Positions 5,091 through 6,425 of a DNA stretch of 6,425 nucleotides are shown in pieces (position 1 is the first letter of the stretch; each line of letters begins with the position of its first letter). Source of the DNA: CALXXL01 sp964512385. Lineage in GTDB: Bacteria > Verrucomicrobiota > Lentisphaeria > Victivallales > Victivallaceae. Made by a program: the position numbers and the translations under genes. The notes beneath the pieces are model-generated. The model was not told where the DNA came from. It saw only the letters and a program-made list of their open reading frames with translations, and ran no database searches. The stretch spans positions 1-6,425 of the forward strand of contig CAZEHZ010000119.1 in assembly GCA_964512385.1 (NCBI GenBank). The letters run 5' to 3'.

Positions 5091-6425
5091 AAACAGTGGC
5101 ATCGCCTTTAAATCGGCGGCAATCTTCATGGGAAAAGCAATATAATTTAAGACATCTTTCTGTAAATCGATGCCGGGGGCAATTTCGGTTAAAGTAAAAC
5201 CGTCTTCCAGCAAATCAAACACAGCACGTTCGGTGATAAACTTGACTTTCATATGATTCTGCCGGGCAAAATCGCCGGAAAACGAAATCTGCTGAACATC
5301 CCGCACAAATTTAGGAATCCGGCCCTCATTAATAATTTTTAACATCCCGTCCACCACTTTTACCTCCAGCCCGCCGGCGGTAAAACTGCCGGCAAAGATG
5401 ACCTTTTTAGCGGTTTGCGCAATGTTCATAAACCCGCCCACTCCCGCCAGACGGCCATTGAAACGGCTGACGTTGACATTCCCGTAACGGTCGCATTCGG
5501 CCAACCCCAAAAATGCCACATCCAAGCCGCCGCCGTCATAAAAGTCAAAAATATAGTTCTGGTCAAACACCGCCTGCGGCAGGTTGGACAGGCCGAAGTT
5601 CAGCCCGGAACAGGGAATTCCACCCACCGGACCCGCCTCCACCGTCAGCGTCATCTGTTCAAACACGCCGTGTTCACGAGCTAATGCGGCAATGGTTTCC
5701 GGCAACCCGATGCCAAGATTAACCACATTGCCGTTGTCAATTTCCAGCAATGCCCGTTCCGCAATAATCCGCCGCCAGCCATGTGGAACCGGCGCCAGAG
5801 CTAATTTAGACAGGTCGCCCTGCATTAAAAATTCCGGTTTATATTCGCCCACAAAGCTGATTTGGTGATACTCTTGCGGCGCAATTACCACGGCATCCAC
5901 CAGAATCCCAGGAATCACCACACTGCGTGGCGAACGGCTGTAATTTTCCACCACTTTTTCCACCTGCACAATAACTTTGCCACCCGAATTATGCACGGCC
6001 TGCGCAATGGATAAAGTGTCCGCATAAATTGGTTCGGTATCAAAATAAACATTACCGAAGCGGTCGGCACAACTCCCACGCAGTAAACCGATATGAATCG
6101 GAAAAGACTTGTAAAACAGATACTCTTTACCGCCGATGGAAATAACCTCCACCAACTCCTCGCACGTGCGGTCATTCAGCCGTCCGCCCTCCCGACGGGG
6201 GTCGACAAACGTACCCAGCCCCAGCGGAGTCAACCGCCCCGGATTGCCGGCGGCAATTTCTCTAAACAACTGGCACAAAACGCCCAACGGCAGATTATAT
6301 CCTTCAATATCGCCGTCAAGCGCCATTTTTGCGAGCTTGGGAATCATATTCCAATGGCCGCCCACCGCCCGTTTAATCATGCCGGGCTGAGCCAAACGAT
6401 TAAGGCCCCGCTCCTTACCGGCGCC
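5088..6425 (-). CDS. Acyl-CoA:acetate/propionate CoA-transferase, 5' end outside window
   Basis: This enzyme moves coenzyme A between short-chain acids (acetate, propionate or related acyl-CoA) through a glutamyl-CoA intermediate in the cytoplasm, usually in fermentation or short-chain acid use. About 445 residues are visible. The reading frame stays open to base 6425, so the apparent TTG start at 6395 is internal, and I estimate 70-80 residues are missing against the usual size of about 520. The alpha-like half has GGHW and the stretch GLGTFVDPRREGGRLN. The beta-like half has NLGIGLPE and VEAGPVGG, where the Glu codon at 5639-5637 is the expected catalytic residue. It also has FDFYDGGGLDVAFLGLAE, and GNVNVSRF shortly after. 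The fused two-domain layout fits the Pct/YdiF type. The C-terminus (LTEIAPGIDLQKDVL, then AMPLF) ends a few residues earlier than I would expect, because the TAG stop lies in the repeat element. Exact acid preference cannot be read from the sequence. Confidence 0.9.
   Translation of the reverse strand, partial: GAGKERGLNRLAQPGMIKRAVGGHWNMIPKLAKMALDGDIEGYNLPLGVLCQLFREIAAGNPGRLTPLGLGTFVDPRREGGRLNDRTCEELVEVISIGGKEYLFYKSFPIHIGLLRGSCADRFGNVYFDTEPIYADTLSIAQAVHNSGGKVIVQVEKVVENYSRSPRSVVIPGILVDAVVIAPQEYHQISFVGEYKPEFLMQGDLSKLALAPVPHGWRRIIAERALLEIDNGNVVNLGIGLPETIAALAREHGVFEQMTLTVEAGPVGGIPCSGLNFGLSNLPQAVFDQNYIFDFYDGGGLDVAFLGLAECDRYGNVNVSRFNGRLAGVGGFMNIAQTAKKVIFAGSFTAGGLEVKVVDGMLKIINEGRIPKFVRDVQQISFSGDFARQNHMKVKFITERAVFDLLEDGFTLTEIAPGIDLQKDVLNYIAFPMKIAADLKAMPLF

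Noticed and set aside
6393..6395. TTG 6395 as the start of the CoA-transferase
   Set aside because: The frame stays open to the window edge with family-like residues upstream, and the enzyme would be too short.

Overview
The window comes from a Gram-negative bacterium of moderate GC content with AT-rich intergenic DNA. It encodes a lipoprotein with a classic lipobox and a single-chain SecD-SecF fusion. Fused SecDF proteins of about 850 residues occur in several lineages, including Bacteroidota and the Planctomycetes-Verrucomicrobia-Lentisphaerae group. I cannot place the organism more exactly from sequence alone.

Layout. Bases 1-209 hold no gene, but contain a short inverted-repeat element (47-113) and a possible promoter. 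A two-gene rightward unit follows: a 155-residue hydrophobic ORF (210-677) and secDF (796-3339). secDF converges on a leftward lipoprotein metallophosphoesterase gene (3404-4720), with a bidirectional terminator between them (3351-3396). Upstream of the phosphoesterase promoter is a 256-bp MITE-like element (4835-5090) with perfect 17-bp ends, TA dinucleotide included. Its edge supplies the stop codon of a leftward acetate/propionate-type CoA-transferase gene, which runs off the right end of the window.

Main result. The small ORF before secDF looks like an undescribed secretion-monitoring arrest peptide. It has a signal-like N-terminus and ends in R-A-G-P-A-Q-Q, almost the same ending as the E. 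coli SecM arrest site (G-I-R-A-G-P-Q-Q). It lies where Vibrio VemP lies, directly upstream of a secDF gene. The eight bases just after the RAGP Pro codon (667-674, CTCAGCAA) are perfectly complementary to the secDF ribosome-binding region (781-788, TTGCTGAG). Three further inverted repeats between them could bring the two strands together. A ribosome stalled at RAGP would cover 667-674 and free the secDF initiation site. The inferred circuit is: poor Sec export or insertion, then persistent stalling, then more SecDF. The sequence elements are directly visible; the stalling and the regulation are inference.

The phosphoesterase and CoA-transferase have no visible functional link to secDF. The two repeat elements share ends and belong to one family, in opposite orientations.
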